Assembly (NCBI GenBank): GCA_030263805.2
Contig: CP136010.1
Coordinates: 3,053,001-3,117,000, forward strand
Direction of reading: 5' to 3'
DNA: 64,000 nt
Source of the DNA: Pseudomonas sp. FeN3W
Lineage (GTDB): Bacteria > Pseudomonadota > Gammaproteobacteria > Pseudomonadales > Pseudomonadaceae
A program made the position numbers and the translations under genes. The notes beneath the pieces were generated by a model, which was given only the letters and a program-made list of their open reading frames with translations, made no database searches and was not told where the DNA came from. Positions 19,036 through 27,892 of this stretch are shown piece by piece; position 1 is the stretch's first letter, and each line of letters starts with the position of its first letter.

Positions 19036-21093
19036 TCAACTCGCTTCCGGCTTGGGTGCGTCCTGATCGTCGGAGAGCATTTCGTCGTGTTCGGCCATTT
19101 TCCACGGCAAGCTCCCCGGCGAGATGTGCAGGAAGTGCAGGTACTTCTCGAACTGATCGAGTATGTCGCTGATGATGTCCGCCTGGTCGTATCCGTAGAC
19201 GTCGTAGTGCTGGCCGCCGCGGCGCAGGAACACTTCGGCGCGGTAATACTGCTCGTCCGCCTCCGGCCCCTCGGTCAGGGCGAACGCCGGCATGGCGTAA
19301 CCGACCGCACGGATCTCGTAGATGAAGTCCACCTGGTCGTCCTTGATGACCTCCAGGTAGAGCCGCGAGTGGGCTTCATCGGTGTGCACTTCGGCAGTCC
19401 ATTCCTGGCCACTGAGCTCGCGCTGCACGCGGCGCATGGCTTTCAGCACCGTGGTGTTCATGAAGCCATCGACTTCTTCCCGGCTGGGGAAACTGACCAT
19501 CCCTGCCAGGCGCTTCTTCCACAGGCCGGGGCCGGCGTTGCTCGCCAGCCGGCTGCCCTGCATGTGGCTTTGCAGACTGGTTTCGTGGTGACCTTCGATC
19601 ACCAGTGCGCGCCACATGCCCAGCGCGGCGATCATCATGATGATCGCGAAGGGCAGCGCGCTGGCGATGGTCATAGTCTGCAGCGCGCTGAGGCCGCCGG
19701 CCAGCAGCAGGGCGGATGCCACGACCCCCTCGATGCTGGCCCAGAACACCCGCTGCCACACCGGCGTGTGCAGCGCGCCGCCGGCGGCCAGCGAGTCGAT
19801 CACCAGCGAGCCGGAGTCCGACGAAGTGACGAAGAAGGTGATGATCAGCACCACCGCCAGGAACGACGCGATGGACGTCATCGGCAGCAGTTCGAACAGT
19901 TTGAACAACGCGATGGCGTTGTCCGCCTGCACATCGCCGATCAGCGAGGTATAGCCCTCGACCATGATCATGTGCAGTGCCGTGTCGCCGAATACCGAGA
20001 ACCAGAGGAAGGTGAATATGGTCGGCACGAACATCACGCCGAAGACGAACTGACGGATGGTCCGGCCGCGGCTGATCTTGGCGATGAACAGCCCGACGAA
20101 AGGCGACCAGGCGATGGTCCAGCCAAAGATGAATAGCGTCCAGTTGCCGATCCAGTCGCTGCGGCTGTAGGCCTGCAGGTTGAAGGTGCGCTCGATGATG
20201 TTGTTCAGGTAGCTGCCGGTGTTCTGCAGGAAGGTTTCGAGAATGAAGATGCCCGGCCCGACCAGAAACACGAAGAGCATCAGGCCGATCGCCAGAATCA
20301 TGTTCAACAGCGAAAGGTTCTTTACGCCCTTGTCCAAGCCGGCGACCACCGAGCAGACCGCCAGGCCGGTGATGATCGCGATGGCAATGATCTGCACGTT
20401 GATGCTGATCGGTATCGACGGCCAGAGGTAGTTGATGCCCGCGTTGATCTGGGTGACGGACAGGCCCAGTGTGGTGGCGATACCGAACAGCGTGCCGAGA
20501 ATCGCGAAGACATCCACCACATGGCCGATCGGCCCGTGGATACGTTCGCCGATGATCGGGTACAGCGCCGAGCGCATCGACAGTGGCAGGCCGTGGCGGA
20601 ACGAGAAGTACGCCAGTACCAGACCGGTCAGGCCGTAGATGGCCCAGATATGAAAGCCCCAGTGGAAGAAGGCGATCTGCATCGCCTGCTTGGCCGCGTC
20701 GACGGTTTCCCCGGCGCCGGCGGGCGGCGAGGCGTAGTGCAACACCGGCTCGGCCACACCGAAGAACAGCAGGGCGATGCCGTAGCCGGCGGAAAACAGC
20801 ATGGCGAACCAGGCCGGGAAGCTGTACTGCGGCTCGGCGTGATCCGGACCCAGCTTGATGTTGCCCCAGGGCGTCATGGCGATGCCGACGATGAACACCA
20901 GGAAAAAGGCCACCGAGAGCATGTAGAACCAGCCGAAATTGGTGGTGATGAAGGCCAGCGTCGAGCTGAACACCTCACCGGCCAGTTCCGGATTGCTGAT
21001 GGTCCCGATCACCAGCAGCAGCGTGACGATCACCGCTGGAATGAATACGGGGAACAGAATGATGGCCTTGGGCATTTTCTTGGCGGCGTCCAT
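19036..21093 (-). CDS. betT: BCCT-family transporter, choline/betaine type with C-terminal regulatory domain
   Basis: A 685-residue transporter with about 12 membrane helices and a C-terminal cytoplasmic tail of roughly 150 residues (from about 530). BCCT hallmarks are the Trp/aromatic-rich FFHWGFHIWAIYGLTGLVLAY and WSPFVGLFIAKISRGRTIRQF, with TSSDSGSLVID further on. The long tail (DYDVYGYDQADIISDILDQFEKY-like) is typical of BetT rather than shorter BCCT proteins, and in BetT it senses osmotic stress. The start at 21093 has GGGAGG ten bases upstream. It stands alone, convergent with nothing and without bet synthesis genes beside it. Choline is the likely substrate, though other betaines are possible. 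Confidence 0.88.
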   Translation of the reverse strand: MDAAKKMPKAIILFPVFIPAVIVTLLLVIGTISNPELAGEVFSSTLAFITTNFGWFYMLSVAFFLVFIVGIAMTPWGNIKLGPDHAEPQYSFPAWFAMLFSAGYGIALLFFGVAEPVLHYASPPAGAGETVDAAKQAMQIAFFHWGFHIWAIYGLTGLVLAYFSFRHGLPLSMRSALYPIIGERIHGPIGHVVDVFAILGTLFGIATTLGLSVTQINAGINYLWPSIPISINVQIIAIAIITGLAVCSVVAGLDKGVKNLSLLNMILAIGLMLFVFLVGPGIFILETFLQNTGSYLNNIIERTFNLQAYSRSDWIGNWTLFIFGWTIAWSPFVGLFIAKISRGRTIRQFVFGVMFVPTIFTFLWFSVFGDTALHMIMVEGYTSLIGDVQADNAIALFKLFELLPMTSIASFLAVVLIITFFVTSSDSGSLVIDSLAAGGALHTPVWQRVFWASIEGVVASALLLAGGLSALQTMTIASALPFAIIMMIAALGMWRALVIEGHHETSLQSHMQGSRLASNAGPGLWKKRLAGMVSFPSREEVDGFMNTTVLKAMRRVQRELSGQEWTAEVHTDEAHSRLYLEVIKDDQVDFIYEIRAVGYAMPAFALTEGPEADEQYYRAEVFLRRGGQHYDVYGYDQADIISDILDQFEKYLHFLHISPGSLPWKMAEHDEMLSDDQDAPKPEAS

Positions 21094-21250
21094 GGGCGGT
21101 CAGCCTCCCTATTGCGAGTGGGTGATGAGCGGGATGTGCGTGGCGAAACCTCCGGAATGCCCGAACGCTGCCTTCTGGATAGACGGGTGTAAGCGTCGAA
21201 TGATTCAGCGAAAATGCCAGGAAGGGCTCCGCTCTGGCGTAGCGAAGCGT

Positions 21251-22021
21251 CTAGAAAGCCGGCTCCAGCCCGTGATGGTGCAGAATCCTGGCGATGCTTC
21301 CATCACCGATCAGCACCTCGAGCGCGTCGTTGAAACGCTCGAATTCGGCTTCGCCGACTGCTGCACGGGAAAGGCCGATTGCGTAGGAAATACGCTGCAG
21401 TTCGCCCGCTTCATGGATGTCGAGCAGCCTTTCCTGATCGATCAGATGCCAGGCGACATCCTGATTGACCACGGCAACGCCTTGCTCGCCGAACCTACCG
21501 GCCTCCAGCATACGCAGCAGCCGCCGATTATCCGCCTCCAGAATCAGCGTCACGTCGCCGACCTCAGACAGATGCTGGCCGAGCACGAACGAGGTTCCGG
21601 AGGGCCCGTACACCGCGATGCTGCGTCCCTCCAGGTCCTCGGGGAGATGAAAGACGAAGCGGCTCGCCGAGTGTGCATAGACCCCATAGCGGGAAGTGAC
21701 CAGCATTCGGGTAAGGTGGAAAGCGCGCTCGCGATCCGGTGAGCGGATCACGGTGAAGATGCCGTCCACCTCGCCCGCCTCGGCCAATGCAAGTGCGCGG
21801 CGCCATGGCAACAGCTGCACCGGGCAGTCGACCTCCATCCGCGCGCAGACGGCTTCGATGATCTCGACGAAAGGCCCGACCGCACGGGCCTCGGTGTCCG
21901 TAGTTGCCGATCCATAGGTGAACGGTGGGAAGTCCTCGGTGACGAAGCGCAGCTCATTGGCCTGGCAGTTGCCCACTGCTGCTACCAGGCCGACGACTAT
22001 CGCAATCCATCGAGTGGGCAT
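21251..22021 (-). CDS. Orphan periplasmic solute-binding protein, family 3-like
   Basis: A 256-residue secreted protein with a signal peptide ending near NCQA-NELRF. It has the motif RFVTEDFPPFTYG at the mature N-terminus and later the LLPWRRALALAEAGEVDGIFTV, GPSGTSFVLGQHL and NQDVAWHL segments. The fold is that of family 3 amino acid receptors, but no permease or ATPase lies beside it. It closely resembles the protein encoded at 22812-23594, so the two look like paralogues. The ligand is unknown; it could feed a distant transporter or a sensor. GGAG eight bases upstream supports the start. Confidence 0.8.
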   Translation of the reverse strand: MPTRWIAIVVGLVAAVGNCQANELRFVTEDFPPFTYGSATTDTEARAVGPFVEIIEAVCARMEVDCPVQLLPWRRALALAEAGEVDGIFTVIRSPDRERAFHLTRMLVTSRYGVYAHSASRFVFHLPEDLEGRSIAVYGPSGTSFVLGQHLSEVGDVTLILEADNRRLLRMLEAGRFGEQGVAVVNQDVAWHLIDQERLLDIHEAGELQRISYAIGLSRAAVGEAEFERFNDALEVLIGDGSIARILHHHGLEPAF

Positions 22022-22172
22022 GCTGCAAGCTCCAGGCGATCGGCAGAGCGGTAATTCGCGCCGCGTTTTGGCAGGCTAGCGTGTCGACGCCTGCGGCGCG
22101 AACTCTCGAATCAGGGTAACCAGACGTAGGCCTGGCGCCCAGTTAACGTCGACCGATGAGCGAGCGCCCCTG

Positions 22173-22652
22173 CTAGCGGTTCTTGCGCATCTGCTCGCGC
22201 CATTCCCATGGCGGTTGCTGTTCGGTCTTGTGCAACGACCACAGGCCGCGGCGGAACTCCCGGGCGACCGCCTCCAGGTCGAGCAGCCTGCGGTCGTCCA
22301 GGTGGCTGCGATACGCCCAGGCGGCGCCCGCCCTGACCATTTCCGAATTGACGTCGATGTTGCCAGCGCTGACTCGCGCCAGGACCCGCCCAAGGTCATC
22401 GCGGCCCTTGATCTCGAGCGTCACGTTCTTGCCGAAGATGTGGTCGGAGAGCGCTTGCCGGGCCTGGCTGCCATAGGGTTGCTTGAGTTCCGGGGTGTCG
22501 ATTCCCGCCAATCTGACCCTGAGCCGGTCGCCCACGTTGGTCCGGCAACTGAAGGTGTTGCCATCGGCGATGCCGATCACCCGGCAGTCGAACGATTCGG
22601 CGAAGACAGGCATGGCAGTGGTGAGCAGGACGACAAGCAGGTAGCGCAGCAT
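22173..22652 (-). CDS. Secreted thermonuclease (staphylococcal nuclease-like)
   Basis: A 159-residue SNase-fold protein with a signal peptide MLRYLLVVLLTTAMPVFA. The fold motifs are IADGNTFSCRTNVGDRLRVRLAGIDTPELKQPYG, where the Asp and Arg line the calcium and phosphate site, followed by ARQALSDHIFGKNVTLEIKGRDDLGRVLA and the late AREFRRGLWS. It should cut nucleic acids in the periplasm or outside the cell. An ATG 12 bases upstream (22664) is an alternative start. It is flanked on both sides by the paralogous binding proteins, all on the same strand; a functional link is not evident. Confidence 0.85.
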   Translation of the reverse strand: MLRYLLVVLLTTAMPVFAESFDCRVIGIADGNTFSCRTNVGDRLRVRLAGIDTPELKQPYGSQARQALSDHIFGKNVTLEIKGRDDLGRVLARVSAGNIDVNSEMVRAGAAWAYRSHLDDRRLLDLEAVAREFRRGLWSLHKTEQQPPWEWREQMRKNR

Positions 22653-22811
22653 GAGGGCATCCATGCGGTTCGGGCGGGCGAGGGTAACAGGCTGGTCGCT
22701 GCCCTGATCGGCGCCAGGTCTCAGATGGTCCGTCTTGCATTGGCGAAATCGCGGCCGGTCACGCATTGCGAGAAATGCGCCGAACGCCGCTCGCCATGGC
22801 GTGCGCAACGC

Positions 22812-23594
22812 TCAGAAGGCGGCTTCGAGTTGGTGCCGGCGCAGGATCTTCGGCACCGTGCCATCGGCTATTGCCGCGTCCAGCGCCTGCTCGAACGCTT
22901 CGAACTGTGCCACGCTCACCGTCTTGCGCGAGAGACCGATGCCATAGCGGATCGGGCCCATCTCGCCGGCCTCACGCACTCCACTAAGGCGCTCTTCCCC
23001 GATCAGGTGCCAGGCGACATCCTGATTGAGCACCGCCAGGCCGTCCACGCCGAAGCGTCCGGACTGCAGCATGCGCAAAAGTCGGCGATTGTTGGTAGTC
23101 AGGTGCAGGCGTACGTCAGGCACCGACTTGAGGCGTTCGGACAGCACATAAGAGGTGCCGGACGGGCCATAGACGCCAACCAGCCGGCCCGCCACATCGC
23201 CTGGTTGGTTGAAGACGAAGCTGCTCTCGGTCTGGGCGAAAACACTGTAGCGAGAAGTGACCAGCATCCGGCTGATGTGGAAAATCTGCTCGCGCTGCGG
23301 TGAAGGTGTCAGGGTGAATATTCCATCCACCTGTCCCTGCTCGGCCAGACGGAATGCGCGCTGCCAGGGGTACAGGGTGATCGTGCACTGGCGCTGCAAG
23401 CGTGCGCAGATCGCATGCACCACCTCCACGAACGGGCCCGCCGCGGCAACACCTGCGGTTTCGCTGACCGGGGCATCAGCCGGATAGGTGAACGGCGGGA
23501 AGTCTTCGGTCACGAAACGCCACTGCGCCGCGCCGGCCGGGGCGGCGTTCGACAACAGCCATATCAGCAGAATCGAGAGAATCCTGTGCACCAT
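22812..23594 (-). CDS. Orphan periplasmic solute-binding protein, paralogue of the one at 21251-22021
   Basis: A 260-residue secreted family 3-like receptor with signal peptide MVHRILSILLIWLLSNAAPAGA. It shares RFVTEDFPPFTYP, LYPWQRAFRLAEQGQVDGIFTL, RMLVTSRYSVFAQ, YGPSGTSYVLSERL and LNQDVAWHL with its neighbour across the nuclease gene. The start at 23594 is preferred because AAGGAG lies five bases upstream; an earlier ATG at 23618 lacks this. No transport partners are adjacent. Ligand unknown. Confidence 0.8.
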   Translation of the reverse strand: MVHRILSILLIWLLSNAAPAGAAQWRFVTEDFPPFTYPADAPVSETAGVAAAGPFVEVVHAICARLQRQCTITLYPWQRAFRLAEQGQVDGIFTLTPSPQREQIFHISRMLVTSRYSVFAQTESSFVFNQPGDVAGRLVGVYGPSGTSYVLSERLKSVPDVRLHLTTNNRRLLRMLQSGRFGVDGLAVLNQDVAWHLIGEERLSGVREAGEMGPIRYGIGLSRKTVSVAQFEAFEQALDAAIADGTVPKILRRHQLEAAF

Positions 23595-23934
23595 TCGGCT
23601 CCTTGCGCTATGCAGCATTCCTTGGCAGTTCGACGCGGCCGGGCAATATCCCGCTCAGGCCCGCTCCGTTAGCGTCAGCCTAGCGCAGAATGAAGTCGGA
23701 GCGATGAAGTGAATGCAGGCATGAGCCCCGGCTGGCCGTGCGCGCCTGCGTTGCGGCTACCCCTCGTGGCGCGGCGCGGGTGTCGATCCGTATCCGGGCT
23801 TTCAGTCAACGAGTGGCTTGGGGGAATCACAGGGTGTTAGCGATAGGGAAGCTGCCTCCGTGTGCATGCCATTAAGGTCGCTCCGGAAGGCGGGGCTGGA
23901 GCGCAGCGGGTCGCCGGCAAAAACTACAGGCAAT
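23595..23934. other. Intergenic region, nothing recognised
   Basis: This roughly 340-bp stretch between the binding-protein gene and the tRNA-Phe terminator shows no supported open frame, repeat or structured RNA that I can identify. The promoter of the binding-protein gene should lie near 23600-23720 but I could not place it. Confidence 0.5.
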
Positions 23935-23970
23935 AAAAAACCCCAAGGAGGTTAATTTCGCTTGGGGTTT
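23935..23970 (-). terminator. Intrinsic terminator of tRNA-Phe
   Basis: A stem with arms AAACCCCAAG and CTTGGGGTTT (23938-23947 and 23961-23970) and a 13-base loop is followed on the minus strand by a run of T residues. It begins about 12 bp after the tRNA 3' end. Confidence 0.9.
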
Positions 23971-23981
23971 CTCGGTATTAG

Positions 23982-24057
23982 TGGTGCCCAGGGACGGAAT
24001 CGAACCGCCGACACGGGGATTTTCAATCCCCTGCTCTACCGACTGAGCTACCTGGGC
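23982..24057 (-). tRNA. tRNA-Phe (anticodon GAA)
   Basis: The minus strand reads GCCCAGGTAGCTCAGTCGG... through TTGAAAATC to GGTTCGATTCC...TGGGCACCA, 76 nt with encoded CCA. The acceptor arm GCCCAGG / CCTGGGC, D loop, anticodon loop with GAA and T-loop GTTCGATTC are all in place. It has a promoter upstream and a terminator downstream, so it is a single-gene unit. Confidence 0.97.
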
Positions 24058-24068
24058 AACGGGGCGCT

Positions 24069-24097
24069 ATTAGACGGATTTGGCTTTTGCCTGTCAA
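24069..24097 (-). promoter_or_regulatory. Sigma70 promoter of tRNA-Phe
   Basis: On the minus strand a perfect -35 TTGACA (24092-24097) is separated by 17 bp from a -10 TCTAAT (24069-24074, five of six matches). The -10 ends about 12 bp before the mature tRNA 5' end, followed by a GC-rich discriminator as expected for a stringently controlled tRNA. Confidence 0.85.
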
Positions 24098-24102
24098 GCG
24101 TG

Positions 24103-24127
24103 GTCCGGAAAAATATTTAATCCGGAC
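24103..24127 (-). terminator. Inverted repeat after yggX
   Basis: A 7-bp perfect stem GTCCGGA / TCCGGAC with an 11-base AT-rich loop lies 23 bp after the yggX stop and just upstream of the tRNA promoter. It has no following T-tract, so its terminator role is uncertain. Confidence 0.4.
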
Positions 24128-24149
24128 GGGCGCTTAGCGCAGCCGACGG

Positions 24150-24422
24150 TCATTCGCTCGGTGGCACGTAGCCTTCGGCCTTGGCGTAATCCTCGCCGGA
24201 GAAGAATTTGTCCATCTCGCCCTGAAGGAACTTGCGGTCCTCGGCGTTCATCATGTTCAGCCGGCGCTCGTTGATCAGCATGGTCTGGTGCTTCTGCCAG
24301 TCGTCCCAGGCCTGCTTGGAGATGTTGTTGTAGATGTCCTCGCCTTTCTGGCCTGGAAACGGCGGGCGCTCGAGGCCGGGGAGTTCTTCGTTGTACTTGC
24401 GGCAGTTCACGGTGCGGGTCAT
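24150..24422 (-). CDS. yggX: Fe(2+)-trafficking / oxidative damage protection protein YggX
   Basis: A 90-residue cytoplasmic protein with the whole YggX pattern: MTRTVNCRKYNEELPGLERPP with the conserved Cys7, then IYNNISKQAWDDWQKHQTMLINE and a C-terminal FLQGEMDKFFSG. YggX is linked to labile iron handling and protection of Fe-S clusters. Its start overlaps the mutY stop (ATGA), an arrangement also seen in enterobacteria, where MutY (an Fe-S enzyme) and YggX are co-expressed. It is the last gene of the asmA-mutY-yggX unit. Confidence 0.97.
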   Translation of the reverse strand: MTRTVNCRKYNEELPGLERPPFPGQKGEDIYNNISKQAWDDWQKHQTMLINERRLNMMNAEDRKFLQGEMDKFFSGEDYAKAEGYVPPSE

Positions 24423-25486
24423 GAGGTTTCTCCTGCATTCAATTCAGCGGCGGCGCGCTTGAGCAGTGTTTTCACCGGCGCGGCGAGGCCGAGGCGCGGC
24501 GGGGTGGCGAGGTTATACCAGAGCCAGTCGGCCTCGGCCACGGCGTCGGGCGCGGACTTGACCCTGATCAGCCAGGGCTCGATGGCCAATTGGAAATGGC
24601 TGAAGGTGTGGGTCAGGCCTGGCAGCTCGCGGCGCTCCTCGAGCTGCAGGGCATGCCGCTCGGCCAATGGGTCGAGGGCGGCGAGGTCGTCCAGCTCCGG
24701 CAGGCTCCAGAGCCCGCCCCACAGGCCCGTCGACGGGCGGCGGTAGAGCAGGATGGCGCCTTCGCGATTGGCCAGCAGCGGCATCAGCGTGCGTTTCTGC
24801 GGCAGCGTCTTGCGTGGCTTGGGCACCGGGAAGTCGGTTTCGCGCCCGAGCAGATGGGCGCGGCAGCCGTCCCTGAGCGGGCAGAGCAGGCAGCTCGGGC
24901 GGCTGCGCGTGCACAGCGTGGCGCCGAGATCCATCATCGCCTGGGTGTAATGGTTGACGTGCTGCTGCGGAGTGAAGCGTTCGGCCACTTCCCATAGCTG
25001 GCGGGCCACCTTCGGCTCGCCGGGATAGCCGTCCTGCGCAACGTAGCGGGCCAGCACGCGCTTGACGTTGCCGTCGAGGATCGGCGCGCGCAGGCCCATG
25101 CTGATACTGGCGATGGCGCCGGCGGTGGAGAGGCCGATGCCCGGTAGTTCGGCGAGCTTGTTTACATCCGCCGGAAACACGCCGCCATGTTCGGCAACGA
25201 TGAGTTTCGCAGTCTTGTGCAGATTGCGTGCGCGACTGTAGTAGCCGAGGCCGGTCCACAGGTGCAGGACCTCATCCTCCTCGGCGGCGGCGAGCGCCTC
25301 GACGCTGGGCAGCGCCTCCATGAAGCGGTCGAAGTAGCCAAGCACGGTGCTGACCTGGGTCTGCTGCAGCATGATCTCCGACACCCACACCCGGTACGGC
25401 GTGATGTTCTGCTGCCAGGGCAGATCCTTGCGGCCGTGGCGGTCGAACCAGTCGAGGACCGCCGCGCCGAACTGCTCCGGGCTCAT
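24419..25486 (-). CDS. mutY: A/G-specific adenine DNA glycosylase MutY
   Basis: A 355-residue base-excision repair enzyme that removes adenine mispaired with 8-oxoguanine. The N-terminal half has EIMLQQTQVSTVLGYF with the catalytic Glu, a helix-hairpin-helix ELPGIGLSTAGAI with the downstream catalytic Asp region, and the [4Fe-4S] loop CTRSRPSCLLCPLRDGC (C-X6-C-X2-C-X5-C). The C-terminal third is a NUDIX-like domain that reads 8-oxoG. The start is the ATG at 25486, which overlaps the asmA stop as ATGA. The longer open frame upstream is asmA read in another frame. Confidence 0.97.
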   Translation of the reverse strand: MSPEQFGAAVLDWFDRHGRKDLPWQQNITPYRVWVSEIMLQQTQVSTVLGYFDRFMEALPSVEALAAAEEDEVLHLWTGLGYYSRARNLHKTAKLIVAEHGGVFPADVNKLAELPGIGLSTAGAIASISMGLRAPILDGNVKRVLARYVAQDGYPGEPKVARQLWEVAERFTPQQHVNHYTQAMMDLGATLCTRSRPSCLLCPLRDGCRAHLLGRETDFPVPKPRKTLPQKRTLMPLLANREGAILLYRRPSTGLWGGLWSLPELDDLAALDPLAERHALQLEERRELPGLTHTFSHFQLAIEPWLIRVKSAPDAVAEADWLWYNLATPPRLGLAAPVKTLLKRAAAELNAGETS

Positions 25487-27705
25487 CGCTTGAACAGGCC
25501 CTTGAGCGCGTCCTTGAGTTCCGGGCTGACCTTGTCGCCGAGCTTCTCTTCGATCTTCTCGTTGAGCTTCTCGCCGGCCAGCCGCGCCGCGACCTTGCCC
25601 AGGGCGTCGTTGTCGAAGCGGCAGGCCTTGGCGCCCAACTCCAGTGGGCCGCGGCAGCGCAGCGGCCATTCGATGCCGACGTAGCGCTCGTTGACCTGGC
25701 AGGCAGGGTCCGGCATGGCGCCCTTGTCGCCCTCGATGACGATGCCGACGCGGTAGTCCATGCCCAGCACACGCAGATCGACGTCGCCCTTGCCGTTGAC
25801 GGTGAGCCCGGGAATGCTGGCCTTGAGGTCGGGGTTGCTGGCCACGCCATTGCGCAGCGTCAGGTTGCCCTTGAGTTCGCGGAACGGCGTGTCCTTGCTG
25901 CGTGGCTCGCTGGTGAGCGGCTTACGATTGAGCGTGGCGATGGCGCGGCACAGCTGCTGCTCGAGGTTGGCGTCGACCAGCATGCCGTTGTCGATGATGA
26001 AGCCGAGCTTGCCGTTGAGGTTGTCGATCCAGGCCTTCTCGCTGTTGCCCTGGGTGCGCAGGTCGGCATCCAGGTTGAGCAGCCCCTTGACCACCACGTC
26101 CTCGCCCTGGCTTTCCAGCAGACGCTCGACCGGCACGCCATTGAAGCGGTTCTGCACGGTCAGCAATGGCAGGGCTGGGCGTACGTCGAGGCTGGCCGAG
26201 CCATCCAGGCGGCCGCCATACAGTCCGCTGCGCACTTCCTGCAGGGTCAGCAGGCCGTTGCGGGTACGCGCCTTGAGGTTGAAGCCGTCCAGCGGGATCT
26301 TCATTGCGGTCAGGCTGCCGATGGCCAGGCTGACCTCGGTGTCGAGTTTGCGCAGCTGATCCACCGGCAACACTGACGCTTCGCTCCAGGCCTGCTGGGT
26401 CGGCGCGTTGGGCAGGGGCGTGGTGCCGCTGCCGATGGCGCTGGCCTGGGTACTCTTGACCTCGTTCTTGCGCGCCGCCTCGGCCGCCTGTTCCTTGCTC
26501 GGCGGCGGCAGGTAGCGATCCAGATCGAAGCGGTCGCCTTTGAGGTCGATGCGCAGCGCCTGGCGGGCGAAGTCGCTGACGGCGAGGCGGCCGGTGAAGG
26601 TGCTGTCGTCGAGTTTAAGAGTCAGCTCTTCCAGCGCCAGGCTGTTCGGCGTACCGCTCAGGCGACTGACCAGTTCGGCCTTGCTCAGTGCGGCAGCGTC
26701 AGCCATGGCCGGCAGCTGCTGGCCAGTGCCCTGGAGGAATTCGCGCAGGTTGAATTGCGCGACGGTCAGCGCGCCGCTGATCTTCGGTTCCTTGTCCAGG
26801 TCGCGTGCCTTCAGCTCGCCCAGCCCGCGCAGCTGGTTGGCGGTGAACTTGAGGCTGTTCCACTCGGCGATCTGCGCGGCGAGATCGACCAGCAGCTGGC
26901 CCTGGGCGCTGAAGGTCAGCGTCTGCCCTTGCAGCGGTTCGCCGGAAGCCTCGCCGGACAGGCGCATGTCCTCGAACTGGTAGCGTTTGAGCTGATTGTC
27001 GAAACGCAGTGCGCCCTGCAGCTCGGTGCGCGCGCGCATCACCGGCTTGTTGCTGCCGAAGAAGGCGTTGAGCTTGAGCGGGATCGAGCTGCCTTCGCGG
27101 ATCGCGCCGGTCGTGAGTTCGATGCTTTCGGCGCTGTACTGCTGGCCGGTCTTGGCGTCGCTGTAGGTGACGCGGGCATCACTGACGGTCAAGCTGTCGA
27201 TGTCCAGGGTCAGTGGCTTGCTGCGCGAAGCGGGGGCTGCATCCGGTTTGGCCGGTGGTTCGCTGGCCTCGGCGGCTGGCGCGGTTTGTTCGGCCTGCTT
27301 GGCCGGTTGGCCGACGCCCTCCCAGTTGCCGCGGCCCTGTTCGTCACGGCTCAGGGTCAGGTTGAGGCCGTTGACGGTGATGTCGCTCATCTGCACTTCG
27401 CGGCTCAGCAGCGGCATCACCCGCACCGACAGGCCGAGCATGCGCAGGTCGGCGAAAGGCTGCTCGGGTGTCTGTGCACTGGCCAGGGTGGTTTCGTGCA
27501 GCTCCAGGCCAAGCCAGGGGAACAGGCTCCAGCCGATGTCGCCTTTGATGTCCAGTTCGAGGCCGGCCTTGCTGCGTGCCAGGTCGCGGATTTCGTCCTT
27601 GTAGTCGTTGGGATCGAATAGGTGGGTCAGGGCGAAGCCCGCCGCCACGACGATCAGCAACAGCCCGAGAAAGACCAGACCCAGGATTTTGCCGAGCGAT
27701 TTCAT
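25483..27705 (-). CDS. asmA: AsmA family envelope protein
   Basis: A 740-residue protein with one N-terminal membrane anchor (LGKILGLVFLGLLLIVVAAGFALTHLFDP as a single hydrophobic helix) and a large periplasmic part. The DPNDYKDEIRDLARSKAGLELDIKGDIGWSLFPW opening is diagnostic for AsmA, as is the C-terminal AsmA domain (GLLNLDADLRTQG...). A Pro/Ala/Glu-rich segment (about 150-180) splits the N-terminal part. Members are thought to take part in lipid transport between membranes. AAGGA seven bases upstream supports the ATG at 27705. It heads the unit with mutY and yggX. Confidence 0.93.
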   Translation of the reverse strand: MKSLGKILGLVFLGLLLIVVAAGFALTHLFDPNDYKDEIRDLARSKAGLELDIKGDIGWSLFPWLGLELHETTLASAQTPEQPFADLRMLGLSVRVMPLLSREVQMSDITVNGLNLTLSRDEQGRGNWEGVGQPAKQAEQTAPAAEASEPPAKPDAAPASRSKPLTLDIDSLTVSDARVTYSDAKTGQQYSAESIELTTGAIREGSSIPLKLNAFFGSNKPVMRARTELQGALRFDNQLKRYQFEDMRLSGEASGEPLQGQTLTFSAQGQLLVDLAAQIAEWNSLKFTANQLRGLGELKARDLDKEPKISGALTVAQFNLREFLQGTGQQLPAMADAAALSKAELVSRLSGTPNSLALEELTLKLDDSTFTGRLAVSDFARQALRIDLKGDRFDLDRYLPPPSKEQAAEAARKNEVKSTQASAIGSGTTPLPNAPTQQAWSEASVLPVDQLRKLDTEVSLAIGSLTAMKIPLDGFNLKARTRNGLLTLQEVRSGLYGGRLDGSASLDVRPALPLLTVQNRFNGVPVERLLESQGEDVVVKGLLNLDADLRTQGNSEKAWIDNLNGKLGFIIDNGMLVDANLEQQLCRAIATLNRKPLTSEPRSKDTPFRELKGNLTLRNGVASNPDLKASIPGLTVNGKGDVDLRVLGMDYRVGIVIEGDKGAMPDPACQVNERYVGIEWPLRCRGPLELGAKACRFDNDALGKVAARLAGEKLNEKIEEKLGDKVSPELKDALKGLFKR

Positions 27706-27892
27706 GGACGAGTCCTTGTAGATGAACGATCTGAAAAGTGCCGAGTATAGCCCCGTGCCTGCACTTGTCGGGAACGCGGTCGGCGTTGGAGTGCCGTTGC
27801 GGGGGCGGGTTCCACAGCTGGCTGCGACGAGCGGCAAGCGCGTCCTGCTGACGGATCGGGCAGCAGGGCGCAGCGAATGTCGCGTGGGCGAC

